A stretch of DNA of 64,000 bases from Pseudomonadota bacterium (GCA_030576275.1 JALIBN010000003.1:21087-85086); one strand, 5' to 3'; counted from the stretch's first letter, positions 8,529-19,343 are shown. The notes: generated from the sequence alone by a model not told the origin. Numbers and translations are program-made.

Positions 8529-9510
8529 GAACTCCCTCGCCCGGTCCTAATTTTGTTTTGTTACTTTTCAGAAATAAATCACTCGGACTAGTTTCAACTT
8601 TTCTGGCAGTACGTTGTAAATCAACGACTAAAATTTCCATCTCGGAAAGAAGTTGCTGAAATGAAGTTAAACTTTGTGAAACTTCTTCGGTTATTGCTTG
8701 GCCTGAATCGGCATAATTGTGTTGAAAACTATCTGACATATTTTTTACACTTTGCGATGCCGAGTCAATTTCTGACAGGGTATTACTGAAATCTTCCTGC
8801 ATCACCCGAACATTGCCAGCTAAGCTAGCTGAGATAGTTACTACAGCTTCTGCCGCTTTACTGATTTTTTTAAAAGCATCATCAATACTTTTTTCAGCAA
8901 CAACGCCCTGTTCAATCAAGCTGGCAATATCCGGTTGAAATTGATGAAAATCACTCAAAATCAACTTCGTCTCCGCCAAAATATCATCGACATTATTTAG
9001 ATTATCGTCACTGAGTAGCAGATCAATTTTTTGTAAAACGGTTGCCGAGTTGGCCGCTAAGTCATTTAAGGTTTTCTCAATATTTGAGAACGTCGATGCT
9101 GACTCGGCTATCTCGGGAATATCACCCACCTGTTTAGGCGCCAGTAATGGCGAATCCCTTCCACCGCCCATCAATTCGATAAAGGCTAGTCCTGTTACCC
9201 CGTAGAATCTAAGCGATGCTTTAGTATCAACTTTGACAGGTATGCCTTGACGGATTTGTAATAATAATATTACTTGCTCTGAGTTAGTAGGGTTAATATC
9301 AACTTCCGTCACTCTGCCCACATCAACCCCCAGATATTTTACGGAGGCATCTGCGCTCAGACCTGATACCGATTCGGTCATATAGACATGGTAATAGTCA
9401 TATTGTTGATTACCAGTACTTTTACTCAACCAATAGAGAAATATTAGCGAGCCTGCCAGTAATATCGCGACAAATAGACCTACAATGGTATAGTTAAGTT
9501 TACTTTCCAT
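8515..9510 (-). CDS. MlaD-family MCE protein (lipid transporter substrate-binding component)
   Basis: A 331-residue protein with an N-terminal transmembrane anchor (TIVGLFVAILLAGSLIFLYWL) and one MCE domain at about 38-118 (VSGLSADASVKYLGVDVGRV...LRFYGVTGLAFIEL). A long helical region rich in Ser, Leu and Asp follows (about 130-310), likely coiled coil. A single MCE domain plus long C-terminal helices is the layout of Mla/Mce-type components that form hexameric rings or tubes in the periplasm. It overlaps the ATPase gene upstream and the lipoprotein gene downstream. Confidence 0.9.
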   Translation of the reverse strand: MESKLNYTIVGLFVAILLAGSLIFLYWLSKSTGNQQYDYYHVYMTESVSGLSADASVKYLGVDVGRVTEVDINPTNSEQVILLLQIRQGIPVKVDTKASLRFYGVTGLAFIELMGGGRDSPLLAPKQVGDIPEIAESASTFSNIEKTLNDLAANSATVLQKIDLLLSDDNLNNVDDILAETKLILSDFHQFQPDIASLIEQGVVAEKSIDDAFKKISKAAEAVVTISASLAGNVRVMQEDFSNTLSEIDSASQSVKNMSDSFQHNYADSGQAITEEVSQSLTSFQQLLSEMEILVVDLQRTARKVETSPSDLFLKSNKTKLGPGEGVHGEK

Positions 9511-10267
9511 TTTGCATACGAGTTAGCCCTCGTTTCCCTCTAAAAAATGCCTTTATGTCAGGGTGATCTGAACGATTAACATCATCAAGCGTACCTTCGA
9601 CTATCACTATCTTTTCACCTAAAACAGCTAGGCGATCCACTGTAGTCCAAATTGAATCTAAATCATGCGTCACCATGACTATCGTTAATTCGAGCATATC
9701 ACGCAAACGTAGGATCAGTTGATCAAAAGCTGCCGCACCAACGGGGTCAAGACCTGAAGTAGGCTCATCTAGAAATAACAATTTAGGATCCATAGCCAAT
9801 GCCCTAGCTAATGATGCTCGCTTAATCATGCCGCCACTTAATTCGGCTGGATACAATGATCCAACATGAGGTGGTAACCCAACCATACTGATTTTCATAC
9901 TAACTATATCACTAACCAAATAAGCAGGAATATCTGTATATTCTTTTAAACTGATAGCGACATTTTCGGCGACGGTTAACGATGAAAATAAGGCCCCATT
10001 TTGAAATAACACGCCCCACTGTCGTCTTAAGTAATCTTTGTCCTTGTTACTACTCGTTAATATATTCTGTCCAAGAATAGTAATTTCTCCGGCCTTAGGC
10101 TCTAACAACATGATCATTTCTTTCAATAAGGTTGTTTTACCTGAACCACTGCCGCCTAATAAACCATAAATTTCACCTTGTTGAACATGCAAACTGACAC
10201 CATCATGGACACGATTGAGGCCAAACTGGGTGACAACATTTTTCACGGTAATGATGGGACTGATCAA
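9500..10267 (-). CDS. Mla-type ABC transporter ATP-binding protein
   Basis: A 255-residue ABC ATPase of the MlaF/Ttg2A family. Walker A is GGSGSGKTTL, the Q-loop reads LFQNGALFSSLTV, the signature is LSGGMIKRASLARAL, Walker B is LLFLDEPTSGLDP and the switch is VTHDLD. The Gly-Ala-Leu-Phe stretch after the Q-loop is typical of MCE-linked ATPases. It energises phospholipid movement by the adjacent permease. Four-base overlap with the permease gene supports one transcript. Confidence 0.93.
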   Translation of the reverse strand: MISPIITVKNVVTQFGLNRVHDGVSLHVQQGEIYGLLGGSGSGKTTLLKEMIMLLEPKAGEITILGQNILTSSNKDKDYLRRQWGVLFQNGALFSSLTVAENVAISLKEYTDIPAYLVSDIVSMKISMVGLPPHVGSLYPAELSGGMIKRASLARALAMDPKLLFLDEPTSGLDPVGAAAFDQLILRLRDMLELTIVMVTHDLDSIWTTVDRLAVLGEKIVIVEGTLDDVNRSDHPDIKAFFRGKRGLTRMQNGK

Positions 10268-11418
10268 ATGCCCATTTCCGTTAAAATAACCGAGAATATT
10301 GCATCACAAGCAATAACTAGGAAAATGGCATTAACGACACTTATGGTAGTGTATCGTCCAATACTTTCAGTATTCTTTTCAACTTGAAAGCCTCGAAAAC
10401 AACTGATTATGCCAATTAAGAATGCAAAAAAAGGTGCTTTGATAAGGCCAATCCAAACATGTTTTACCGCCAGTACATTTTGCAGGCGATGAAAGAATTC
10501 TGAAAATGATAATTGTAAATGTACTTCAGAAATAATCATGCCAGCAAAAATACCTACAATGTCAGCAAGAAAGACTAATAATGGTAAGGCAATCATCAAA
10601 GCCAAAATACGAGGTATCACTAAAAAATGATGTGGATTAAAGCCCATAGTCCGCATCGCATCGATTTCTTCAGTGATTTTCATCACGCCCAATTGTGCGG
10701 TATAAGCTGAACCTGTTCGACCTGCCACAACAATTGCAGTAATCAAAGGCGCTAATTCTCTGGTAAGAGAAATACCAATCATTTCAACAATGAAAATATT
10801 GGCACCGAATTTTTCTAACTGAACAGCACCTTGATAAGTAATGACTACGCCAATCAAAAAACTGGTTAATATAATAATCGGTATGGCACGAACACCCGAT
10901 TCTTCAATATTTTTGATGATTGCACCATAGCGGATACTCGAAGGATGCCAGAGTGACTTTATAAAAACAGTAGTAGTTTCACCAAAAAACGAAAAAAATA
11001 ACATAAGCTCGTGGAAAAACTCACTCGTTAATTTTCCTAATTTGTAGAGTGGATCGAATAAACGGGGACGTTCTTTTTTTGTATCGACAGCCAGTTTTTT
11101 ATCGATGTGCTCACGTAATAACTGACTGAGCCTTAAATTATTTGCTGTAGCACCAATGATGGTAACGTTACATTTATTCGCAATTAATAGATCATGATAG
11201 TGTAAAAACAGCATCATTCCTGCTGAATCTATTTCGCCAATATTAGCGATATCCCATTGAACAGTTTGGTTATTATAATGATCTAAAAGGCTAAGTAATT
11301 TACTGGCTAGATCATGAAGGCTAGCAACAGTCCAATCACCCGTACTGGTCAATGTGATGCTACCTTCAGCATCCTGACTGGCGTTTATATCAGCATTAGG
11401 CGTTAGCAATGACGGCAT
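10264..11418 (-). CDS. MlaE-family permease with N-terminal STAS domain
   Basis: A 384-residue inner-membrane protein. Residues 1-115 form a STAS-like domain (IGEIDSAGMMLFLHYHD). The permease part follows, with the MlaE hallmark TYQGAVQLEKFGANIFIVEMIGISLTRELAPLITAIVVAGRTGSAYTAQLG and the EEIDAMRTMG motif. In Mla, STAS is the separate protein MlaB; here it is fused to the permease, as in many longer MlaE homologues. It is the first gene of the operon. GGAAG lies before the ATG. Confidence 0.93.
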   Translation of the reverse strand: MPSLLTPNADINASQDAEGSITLTSTGDWTVASLHDLASKLLSLLDHYNNQTVQWDIANIGEIDSAGMMLFLHYHDLLIANKCNVTIIGATANNLRLSQLLREHIDKKLAVDTKKERPRLFDPLYKLGKLTSEFFHELMLFFSFFGETTTVFIKSLWHPSSIRYGAIIKNIEESGVRAIPIIILTSFLIGVVITYQGAVQLEKFGANIFIVEMIGISLTRELAPLITAIVVAGRTGSAYTAQLGVMKITEEIDAMRTMGFNPHHFLVIPRILALMIALPLLVFLADIVGIFAGMIISEVHLQLSFSEFFHRLQNVLAVKHVWIGLIKAPFFAFLIGIISCFRGFQVEKNTESIGRYTTISVVNAIFLVIACDAIFSVILTEMGI

Positions 11419-11593
11419 TGATTCAACTTCCTATATTTCGCTAAAACGTAAGCAAAAAGCTGCAAATTCACATGGGATAAATGTCAACCGGAAGTGAATA
11501 TAACTACACTCTCATGAACAAAAAAACCTTAATAGCTTAGAGTACACCAGATTTTCCCGATATGCTCTGCTGTCAATATCACTAACTAATCTG

Positions 11594-11630
11594 TGACCCT
11601 TAAAATGTAAAAAACAATTTTTAAGGGTCA
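11594..11630. repeat. 12-bp perfect inverted repeat between the MCE operon and the NAD-FDH operon
   Basis: TGACCCTTAAAA (11594-11605) is repeated inverted as TTTTAAGGGTCA (11619-11630) with a 13-base A-rich loop. It lies 38 bases past the formate dehydrogenase alpha stop and about 175 bases before the MCE permease start, both on the minus strand. No T-tract follows on either strand, so it is either a processing/attenuation hairpin or an operator rather than a textbook terminator. Confidence 0.6.
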
Positions 11631-11668
11631 GCATTAACTAGTAACTTTATAGATTAAGGTGCAATTTT

Positions 11669-14440
11669 CTAATGGAGTTTATTATTGGCTTGACCACCAC
11701 CATAGGAATGGAATTCTAATGGTTTACCACCTGGCGTGACTTTAACGGCACAATATTTGAATTCAGGAATCTTAGCATCAGGATCTAGGGCCGCATTAGA
11801 TAATTTATTAACGGCTGCCTCGTAAAAACAGAATGCCATAAATACCGCACCAGTAGGCACTGATTCATCAGATCGAGCAATCATTGAAATTTCACCACGT
11901 CGTGTTGATAACGTAATCATTTCACCTGGACTCACACCCATTTCATCTAAGCTGATCGGGTTAATGGTTGCTACAGCTTCAGGCTCCAATGCATCTAACA
12001 CGTTTGAGCGCCGAGTCATAGAACCTGTATGCCAATGCTCTAACATCCGTCCAGTAATTAAAACAAACGGATATTCTGCATCAGGGCGTTCTGCAGGCGG
12101 TACAATATCTGCCGGCACAAATTTACCCAAACCATTTTTACTTTCAAAGGTCTCCGTGAAAATGACTGCTTCACCAGGGTCTCCTTCCTTAAGGCATGGA
12201 TAAACAATGGAGCCTTCCGTTTCAAGACGGGCCCAAGTCATTCCAGCCATTGTGGGTACAGCTTTACGCACCTCTTCAAACACTTCGCCAGAATCTTTGT
12301 AGTTCCAATCTAGGCCTAAGCGTTTAGCCATTTCTTGGATGATCCATAGATCTTGTTTGGCCTCTCCAGGTGGATCAATCGCTTTACGACCTAATTGTAC
12401 TAATCTGTCGGTATTAGTAAATGTTCCTGTTTTCTCAGAAAATGAAGAAGCTGGCAATATCACGTCAGCTAAATAAGCCGTTTCCGTCAAGAAAATATCT
12501 TGCACCACTAAATGTTCGAGCTCAGCTAATGAACGACGAGCATGATTGGCATCAGGATCTGACATTGCAGGATTTTCACCTTGGACATATAGGCCGGTTA
12601 AATCTCCAGCATGGATAGCATGCATAATTTCGACAACCGTCAACCCTGGACGGTTATCTAATTCACACCCCCAGAGTTTTTCAAAATAAGCATGTGCTTT
12701 TTCATCATTAACAGGCTGATAATCTGGGAATACCATTGGTATCAAGCCCATATCAGATGCTCCTTGCACATTATTTTGGCCACGTAATGGGTGCAAACCT
12801 GTACCTGGACGGCCAATCTGTCCCGTCATTAATGCCAATGAAATCAAACAACGTGCGTTATCAGTTCCATGAACATGCTGAGAAACCCCCATACCCCAAA
12901 AGATCATCGATCCTTTAGATAGCGCATATAATCGTGCAGCTTGTCTTAACTGTTCAGCAGGAATACCGCAAATAGGCGACATCAATTCAGGCGTATAAGA
13001 TTTCAAGTGCACCTTCATGGCCTCAAAACCTTCAGTACGCTCGGCAATAAACTCAGGTGCAGTAAGACCTTCTTCAATAATCGTATGCATCATCGCATTT
13101 AACATCGGAACGTCGCTACCCGGTTTAAACGCTAGATGGTTAGTTGCTAGACGTGACAATTCTGTTGAACGTGGATCCATCAAAATCAACTTAGTACCTT
13201 TACGCATGGCATTTTTCATCCATGTCGCGCCGACAGGATGATTAACCGTTGGATTGGCACCAATAATAACGATGACTTCAGCTTTATCAACATCAGATAC
13301 TGGGTTTGAAACAGACCCCGAGCCCAAACATTCTAGCAAGGCAACAACTGACGATGCGTGACAAAGTCGAGTACAGTGATCCACATTATTTGTTTTGAAG
13401 CCTGTTCTAACCAATTTCTGGAATAAATAAGCTTCTTCATTACTGCCCTTAGCACTACCAAAACCTGCTAATGCATTAGGGCCTTGCTGATCGCGAATAG
13501 TATTAAAACCACCGGCAGCAAATTCAAGGGCTTCATCCCAAGTAGCTTCACGGAATATTTTATCAACATCGTTCGGATCCATAGAGAAATCAGCTGATTT
13601 CGGTGCACCTTCTCGGCGAATTAATGGTTTAGTTAAACGATGTGGATGATGAACATAGTCAAAACCATAACGACCTTTCACACATAAACGACCTTTATTA
13701 GCAGGGCCATCACGTCCTTCCACATAAATAATCTTTTCGTCTTTAATGTTGTAGGTCAACTGGCAACCGACACCACAATATGGACAAACTGAATCAACTT
13801 TACGATCGGGAACGGCCATACCTACATCATTGGCAGGCATCAATGCACCGGTAGGACACGCCTCAACACATTCACCACAACCGACACAGGTACTTTCACC
13901 CATTGGGTCATCAAGATCGAATACAATTTGAGTATGAGTACCGCGCATTGCTAGACCGATTACATCATGGTTTTGCTCATCACGACATGCTCGTACACAT
14001 CGAGTACACTGAATACAGGCATCCATATTCACGGCGATACCAGGATGCGAAATGTCTGATTTAGGTTGATTCCTTGCATCAAATCGAGGTAAACCAATTT
14101 CTAATTTGCCAGCCCAGTAGTCTAATTCTGAGTTTAGGGTATGAGGCTTTTCTGACACGTCAGACTTTAGCAACTCCAACACCATTTTTTGGGATTTTAA
14201 TGCACGTTCACTATTAGATTGAACATTCATGCCTTCAGATGGCTGGCGACAACAAGATGGTGCTAGTACACGCTCCCCATCGACCTCCACCATACAGGCG
14301 CGGCAGTTACCGTCAGAACCTTGTCGTTCTGAGTAACATAAATGTGGAATTTCAATACCCTGTTGTTTTGCAACATCAAGTAATGTTTGGCCCTGCTCGG
14401 CAATAACCGCTGTACCATTCAATGTGAAATTAATAGACAT
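11669..14440 (-). CDS. NAD-dependent formate dehydrogenase, alpha (catalytic molybdopterin) subunit
   Basis: A 923-residue cytoplasmic catalytic subunit that oxidises formate to CO2. Order of parts: NuoG-like 2Fe-2S ferredoxin domain (Cys35, 46, 49 and 63/64); a His-Cys segment; two 4Fe-4S clusters (CIQCTRCVRAC at 142-152, CVGCGECVEAC at 185-195); a 4Fe-4S cluster heading the molybdopterin domain (CPYCGVGC at 219-226); and the active site THCxRLCHASSV region with the metal-ligand Cys at 360 (Cys, not selenocysteine). The C-terminal molybdopterin dinucleotide-binding domain is complete. The start is ATG 14440, which overlaps the upstream stop (TAATG); a longer in-frame extension lacks homology. 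Equivalent to FdsA/FdhA of soluble NAD-FDHs. Confidence 0.93.
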   Translation of the reverse strand: MSINFTLNGTAVIAEQGQTLLDVAKQQGIEIPHLCYSERQGSDGNCRACMVEVDGERVLAPSCCRQPSEGMNVQSNSERALKSQKMVLELLKSDVSEKPHTLNSELDYWAGKLEIGLPRFDARNQPKSDISHPGIAVNMDACIQCTRCVRACRDEQNHDVIGLAMRGTHTQIVFDLDDPMGESTCVGCGECVEACPTGALMPANDVGMAVPDRKVDSVCPYCGVGCQLTYNIKDEKIIYVEGRDGPANKGRLCVKGRYGFDYVHHPHRLTKPLIRREGAPKSADFSMDPNDVDKIFREATWDEALEFAAGGFNTIRDQQGPNALAGFGSAKGSNEEAYLFQKLVRTGFKTNNVDHCTRLCHASSVVALLECLGSGSVSNPVSDVDKAEVIVIIGANPTVNHPVGATWMKNAMRKGTKLILMDPRSTELSRLATNHLAFKPGSDVPMLNAMMHTIIEEGLTAPEFIAERTEGFEAMKVHLKSYTPELMSPICGIPAEQLRQAARLYALSKGSMIFWGMGVSQHVHGTDNARCLISLALMTGQIGRPGTGLHPLRGQNNVQGASDMGLIPMVFPDYQPVNDEKAHAYFEKLWGCELDNRPGLTVVEIMHAIHAGDLTGLYVQGENPAMSDPDANHARRSLAELEHLVVQDIFLTETAYLADVILPASSFSEKTGTFTNTDRLVQLGRKAIDPPGEAKQDLWIIQEMAKRLGLDWNYKDSGEVFEEVRKAVPTMAGMTWARLETEGSIVYPCLKEGDPGEAVIFTETFESKNGLGKFVPADIVPPAERPDAEYPFVLITGRMLEHWHTGSMTRRSNVLDALEPEAVATINPISLDEMGVSPGEMITLSTRRGEISMIARSDESVPTGAVFMAFCFYEAAVNKLSNAALDPDAKIPEFKYCAVKVTPGGKPLEFHSYGGGQANNKLH

Positions 14441-16152
14441 TATTTCACTCCCCTTGTTTCTAGCTCTTCGGCGAAGTACTTGACTACACTGCGAACGGGG
14501 TTGGGAGCTGCTTGTCCCAAACCACAAATAGACGCATCAATCATTACTTCAGAAAGTTCTTCTAATAGCGTTGTATCCCAGGTTTCTTGTTTCATTAAGG
14601 TAACCGCTTTAGCAGTACCAACGCGACATGGCGTGCATTGACCACACGACTCGTCTTCAAAGAACTTCATCGCATTAACGGCTAAGTTACGTGCTTTATC
14701 CTGATTTGAAAACACGATGATAGCAGCCGAACCAATAAAACAGCCATGAGGTTGTAATGTATCAAAATCTAACGGTACATCACCTAATGATGCAGGCAAA
14801 ATCCCACCTGATGCCCCACCAGGGAAATAGCCATAAAACTCGTGACCTTGTTGCATACCATCACAATATTCTGCAATCAGTTCACGCATGGTAATACCTG
14901 CAGGCGCTAAATGAACACCAGGATTATTAACGCGACCACTGACAGAAAATGAACGTAAACCAACACGATCATGACGACCATGATCAGTTAGACAAGACGG
15001 GCCTTTTTCCAATATATCGCGCACCCAGTAAAGTGTTTCCATATTATGCTCTAAGGTCGGACGACCAAACAAGCCAACTTGGGCCACAAAAGGTGGACGA
15101 AGCCTTGGCATGCCTCGCTTACCTTCTATAGACTCAATCATTGCTGATTCTTCACCACAGATATACGCACCTGCACCACGACGAAGATGGATCATCGGCA
15201 GATTGTTGACTGGAGGGTTGGCAATTAATTTGGATATTTCTTTTTCTAATAATTGGCGAATAGCGGCATATTCATCACGCAGATAAATATAAACTTCATT
15301 AATACCTGTCGCCCAAGCGGCAATCAACATTCCTTCTAAAAAACAATGTGGATCACGTTCTAGATAATATTTATCCTTGAATGTGCCAGGTTCACCTTCA
15401 TCAATATTAACTGCCATCAATTTAGGTTCAGGCTGTTCACGCACAATTCGCCACTTACGGCCAGCAGGGAAACCTGCACCCCCCAAACCTCGCAGGCCAG
15501 AATCACTCATGGCATCCAGCACTTTATCTACGTTATAGGTTTCATTAATGCATAGTTGATAAGTTCTGTAACCACCTTGATCAATATATTTTTCATAATC
15601 GATGGCTTCAAGTTTTTCAGGCTCGATCGCATTGTTATTTACGGCGTCAGTAACAGTAGCTACATCAGCATGTTCAATAGGGTTCATACCCACGACAGCA
15701 ACTGGGGCTTTATCACAACGGCCAATACAAGGAACGCGTTGTACACGTACACCATCAGCTAAGCCACTTTCTAATGAATTGATTAAGCCTTCTGCTCCCA
15801 TCATTTCACAAGTAAGTGATTCACACACACGAACGGTTAATGCTGGAGGTGGAGTACCATCTTCTTTAATGACGTCAAAATGATGATAGAAAGTAGCTAC
15901 CTCGTAAACTTCAGCTTTCGATAATTTCATTTCTCGAGCTAAGGCAACTAAATGTTTAGCTGAAATATGTTGGTATTTATCCTGAATTTTATGGAGATGT
16001 TCGATTAATAAATCTTTTTGGCGTGACTCATCACGTAACAAAGCCTGCACATCAGCCATCGCTTCAGGGTCAACTTGTCGACCTTTACCTACAGATCTCG
16101 GCAATTTCAGCTTACGCCCATCCTTCAGAGCACTGATTTGTTGCTTACTCAT
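14440..16152 (-). CDS. NAD-dependent formate dehydrogenase, fused gamma-beta (NuoE-NuoF-like) subunit
   Basis: A 570-residue diaphorase subunit passing electrons from the alpha subunit to NAD+. Residues 1-155 are a NuoE-like thioredoxin-fold 2Fe-2S domain (Cys110, 115, 142 and 146, in VCESLTC and CIGRC). From about 180 onward it is NuoF-like: glycine-rich NADH loop RGLGGAGFPAGRKW, FMN-binding region NIDEGEPGTFKDKYYLE, and the 4Fe-4S motif CGQCTPCRVGT near the end. In many organisms these are two genes (fdsG and fdsB); here they are fused. It is the first gene of the operon, with TAATG coupling to the alpha subunit. No fdsC/fdhD accessory gene follows here. Confidence 0.92.
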   Translation of the reverse strand: MSKQQISALKDGRKLKLPRSVGKGRQVDPEAMADVQALLRDESRQKDLLIEHLHKIQDKYQHISAKHLVALAREMKLSKAEVYEVATFYHHFDVIKEDGTPPPALTVRVCESLTCEMMGAEGLINSLESGLADGVRVQRVPCIGRCDKAPVAVVGMNPIEHADVATVTDAVNNNAIEPEKLEAIDYEKYIDQGGYRTYQLCINETYNVDKVLDAMSDSGLRGLGGAGFPAGRKWRIVREQPEPKLMAVNIDEGEPGTFKDKYYLERDPHCFLEGMLIAAWATGINEVYIYLRDEYAAIRQLLEKEISKLIANPPVNNLPMIHLRRGAGAYICGEESAMIESIEGKRGMPRLRPPFVAQVGLFGRPTLEHNMETLYWVRDILEKGPSCLTDHGRHDRVGLRSFSVSGRVNNPGVHLAPAGITMRELIAEYCDGMQQGHEFYGYFPGGASGGILPASLGDVPLDFDTLQPHGCFIGSAAIIVFSNQDKARNLAVNAMKFFEDESCGQCTPCRVGTAKAVTLMKQETWDTTLLEELSEVMIDASICGLGQAAPNPVRSVVKYFAEELETRGVK

Positions 16153-16293
16153 TTATACGCCTCTCACACTTCAATTAATGTTCCCATTATGGGGTTTTTT
16201 ATTATAATTAACCATGAAAGTACCATGCTCAGGCTTTATTGTGAAGTAAGAATTTCTACTTAAGGAGGTTTATTTTTAAATTGTACTCTAGAC

Positions 16294-16336
16294 ACAAAAA
16301 CGCCATTAATTACATGGCATTTAATGGCGTTTTTGT
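16294..16336. terminator. Strong bidirectional intrinsic terminator
   Basis: A perfect 16-bp inverted repeat, ACAAAAACGCCATTAA / TTAATGGCGTTTTTGT, with an 11-base loop. On the minus strand the GC-containing stem ends in GTTTTTGTGT and stops the DUF465 gene 37 bases after its stop codon. On the plus strand it runs into TATTTTTTAT. Confidence 0.85.
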
Positions 16337-16372
16337 ATTTTTTATCGTTTCATTTTAATGTATGGAGTGCAT

Positions 16373-16618
16373 TTATTCAGCGCTGGTTTTAATTATCTGA
16401 TAGAGCTCATCTTTTAATTGTAAACGTTCTTTACCTAATCTATTTACATATTCATCACTAGTCGGTTCTTCGCCACTTTCAATTCGAAAAATCTGCTTAT
16501 CAATCGCTTCATAACGATCCATCAGATGATGAAAGTAGTTATTACTCGCTTTTAGACTATGGATTTGATCTTTATATTCTGGAAACTCTTTCACTAGTGG
16601 GTGATGTGTTAATGGCAT
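16373..16618 (-). CDS. YdcH-family protein (DUF465)
   Basis: An 81-residue, highly charged helical protein of the DUF465/YdcH family. The family pattern is clear: LVKEFPEY...I..LK..N..F..L...YEAIDKQIFRIE, then a C-terminal KERLQLKDELYQII helix. It is a predicted coiled coil with no membrane segment; the function of the family is unknown. AAGGA lies seven bases before the ATG. It is followed by a strong terminator, so it is monocistronic. Confidence 0.85.
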   Translation of the reverse strand: MPLTHHPLVKEFPEYKDQIHSLKASNNYFHHLMDRYEAIDKQIFRIESGEEPTSDEYVNRLGKERLQLKDELYQIIKTSAE

Positions 16619-16621
16619 CTT

Positions 16622-16941
16622 TCATTCCTTAATTTCAAAAAGTAAAGCATATCACTGAATAAATTAACCATTTTCGCGATCCATTAGTATCTTGATCTAG
16701 ATCATTACATTTATATAATCAGCTTTTGAGGGTTGCTGTTCTTTCTGCACTTATTTTAAACATATCATGATGTTGTTAAACCTAATCTGTATCAACTTAG
16801 TCAGTTTAAGTTTTTCCAATGTAGCTTAAATACTGGCAATACCAAGGAGAATAAGTAGTGAGCCAATAACACTATAAAATCATAATGCTATTGGTTACCT
16901 TATATACGATACATACCAGCGTAACACTTAATAGTCTAAAT
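16622..16941. other. 320-base intergenic region between ppsA and the DUF465 gene
   Basis: It must carry the end of ppsA and the promoter of the DUF465 gene. I see no open frame of note. An imperfect inverted repeat, CCAATAACACT (16864-16874) against AGCATAATGCTATTGG-like sequence to 16894, could fold into the ppsA 3' hairpin, but it lacks a T-tract. Confidence 0.4.
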
Positions 16942-19293
16942 TTAGTTTGCTAAATCTTGCCATGTAGAAACAACTGTATCAGGATTCAATGAAATACTTG
17001 TAATTCCTCTCGCTAATAACCATTTCGCCAAGTCAGGATGATCTGATGGGCCTTGGCCACAAATACCAACATATTTACCCGCATTTTTACAGGCTGTAAT
17101 CGCCATATCCAACATAGCTAAAACGGCAGGATCGCGTTCATCAAATGAACTCGCAACCAGTGATGAGTCACGATCTAATCCTAAAGTCAGCTGAGTCATG
17201 TCATTTGATCCAATCGAGAAACCATCAAAATATTCTAAGAACGCAGATGCCAATACTGCATTAGAAGGTAACTCGCACATCATAATGATACGGAGTCCAT
17301 TCTTACCACGCTCAAGACCATTTTCTTTCATGATCTCAATAACAGCGGCCGCTTCTGCCGTTGTCCGTACGAACGGAATCATTAGTTCAACATTGGTAAA
17401 GCCCATGTCATCACGAACCCGTTTCATTGCTTTACATTCAAGTTCAAAACATTCTCTAAAATCATCTGAGATGTAACGAGCAGCGCCCCTAAAACCAATC
17501 ATTGGATTTTCTTCATGAGGTTCAAAATCAGCGCCACCGATTAGATTGGCATATTCATTTGATTTAAAGTCAGATAGACGAACAATTACTTTTTTAGGAC
17601 TAAAAGAAGCGGCAATTGTTGACACACCTTCCACGATTCGGCTGACATAAAACTCTACGGGATCACCATAAGCAGTGGTTCTTTCATAAATAACTTTTTT
17701 TACATCATCAGCCATTTTATCCGCATTGATTAACGCTTTAGGATGAATACCAACCATGTTATTAATGATGAACTCTAAACGAGCTAAACCAACACCATCA
17801 TTGGGTAACTGAGCAAATGAAAATGCGCGATCTGGATTACCAACATTCATCATGATTTTCACAGGAATTTCTGGCATTTTATTCAGTTGACGTATGTTAT
17901 AGTCAAAGTCTAATAAGCCTTCGTAGATATGACCTTCATCGCCTTCTGAACATGAAACGGTGACTTCAGAGCCATCAACGACTAACTCTGTAGCATCGCC
18001 ACAACCCACAACTGCTGGCACACCAAGTTCGCGTGCAATAATTGCAGCATGACAAGTACGGCCACCACGGTTAGTGATAATAGCTGACGCTTTTTTCATG
18101 ATTGGTTCCCAATCAGGATCGGTCATATCCGTGAGCAAAACATCGCCCTCTTCAAATTGATCCATTTGATCGAGGCTATTAAATAATCTAACACGACCTT
18201 TACCAATTTTTTTACCTATAGAACGCCCAACAGCTAATATTTTGCTACGTTCTTTTAGAGTATATTCTTCAATGACATTTTCTTGTTGGCTTTGCACAGT
18301 CTCAGGGCGTGCTTGAACGATGTAGATTCGGTTATCAATACCATCTTTTGCCCACTCAACATCCATAGGTCGCTTGTAATGTTCTTCAATGGTGACAACC
18401 ATTTTTGCCAACGATTCAACTTCATCATCAGTCAAACAAAATAACACTCTTTGTTCTGGGTCAACATCAACCGTTTTGACTGGATTCGCTTCGCCAGAAT
18501 AAATCATCTGGATTGCTTTCTGCCCTAACGTACGTCGTAATACAGATGGACGATCTGCAGTCAAAGTTTGTTTATGCACATAGAATTCATCTGGATTAAC
18601 AGCACCTTGAACCACCATTTCACCAAGACCATAACTACCAGTGATAAATACAACATCTCGGAAACCACTTTCGGTATCAAGACTAAACGCGACACCTGCG
18701 CTGGCAATATCAGAGCGCACCATTTTTTGGATGCCAGCAGATAATGCGACTTCATTATGATCAAAACCTTGATGTTCACGATACGAAATTGCTCGATCAT
18801 TGAATAAAGAGGCAAATACTTCGCGAATCGATTGTTTGATATTGGCCAAGCCAGAGACATTCAAAAATGTTTCTTGTTGTCCAGCAAAAGAAGCATCAGG
18901 TAAATCTTCGGCTGTTGCAGATGAACGTACCGCCCAGGTTGCCTCGTGACCATATTCTTTTTCTAATTGACCGTAAGCTTCGTCGATTGCTTTTTCCATT
19001 TTGGCAGGGAATGGCACCTCGTTAATCCAGCGACGAATATCACTACCTGTAGCTTGCAATGCAGCGATATCTGTAATATCTAACTGATGTAAACGTTCAG
19101 CAATTCTATCTTTCAATCCGTCTTGAACCAGAAACTCTCGATATGCGTCAGCAGTCGTTGCAAAACCACCAGGAACTGACACACCTAACGGCGCCAGATT
19201 CTGTAGCATTTCACCTAAAGAAGCATTTTTGCCACCAACTCTGGAGACATCATCCATGCTCAATTGGTCTAACTCAACTACATACTCAATCAT
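16942..19293 (-). CDS. ppsA: Phosphoenolpyruvate synthase
   Basis: A 783-residue enzyme making PEP, AMP and phosphate from pyruvate, ATP and water, the entry to gluconeogenesis. The N-terminal ATP-grasp domain ([39 protein letters not shown]) is followed by the swivelling phosphohistidine domain ([23 protein letters not shown], catalytic His) and the C-terminal TIM barrel with [17 protein letters not shown] (catalytic Cys). Length is normal. It lies 50 bases downstream of ppsR on the same strand, probably as one transcript. The nearby malic enzyme and PrpB produce its substrate. Confidence 0.97.
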   Translation of the reverse strand: MIEYVVELDQLSMDDVSRVGGKNASLGEMLQNLAPLGVSVPGGFATTADAYREFLVQDGLKDRIAERLHQLDITDIAALQATGSDIRRWINEVPFPAKMEKAIDEAYGQLEKEYGHEATWAVRSSATAEDLPDASFAGQQETFLNVSGLANIKQSIREVFASLFNDRAISYREHQGFDHNEVALSAGIQKMVRSDIASAGVAFSLDTESGFRDVVFITGSYGLGEMVVQGAVNPDEFYVHKQTLTADRPSVLRRTLGQKAIQMIYSGEANPVKTVDVDPEQRVLFCLTDDEVESLAKMVVTIEEHYKRPMDVEWAKDGIDNRIYIVQARPETVQSQQENVIEEYTLKERSKILAVGRSIGKKIGKGRVRLFNSLDQMDQFEEGDVLLTDMTDPDWEPIMKKASAIITNRGGRTCHAAIIARELGVPAVVGCGDATELVVDGSEVTVSCSEGDEGHIYEGLLDFDYNIRQLNKMPEIPVKIMMNVGNPDRAFSFAQLPNDGVGLARLEFIINNMVGIHPKALINADKMADDVKKVIYERTTAYGDPVEFYVSRIVEGVSTIAASFSPKKVIVRLSDFKSNEYANLIGGADFEPHEENPMIGFRGAARYISDDFRECFELECKAMKRVRDDMGFTNVELMIPFVRTTAEAAAVIEIMKENGLERGKNGLRIIMMCELPSNAVLASAFLEYFDGFSIGSNDMTQLTLGLDRDSSLVASSFDERDPAVLAMLDMAITACKNAGKYVGICGQGPSDHPDLAKWLLARGITSISLNPDTVVSTWQDLAN

Positions 19294-19343
19294 TATTTAA
19301 GTCCTCGTTCATCAATTTATTAATATATTTAATTCTAAACTAG

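Noticed and set aside
14387..14641. Plus-strand open frame across the NAD-FDH subunit junction
   Set aside because: Antisense to two well-conserved coding regions; no independent support.
16262..16356. A perfect ribosome-binding-like AAGGAGGT on the plus strand followed by TTG and a short frame
   Set aside because: The frame is about 24 codons and runs through the strong terminator hairpin at 16294-16336; nothing supports a gene.
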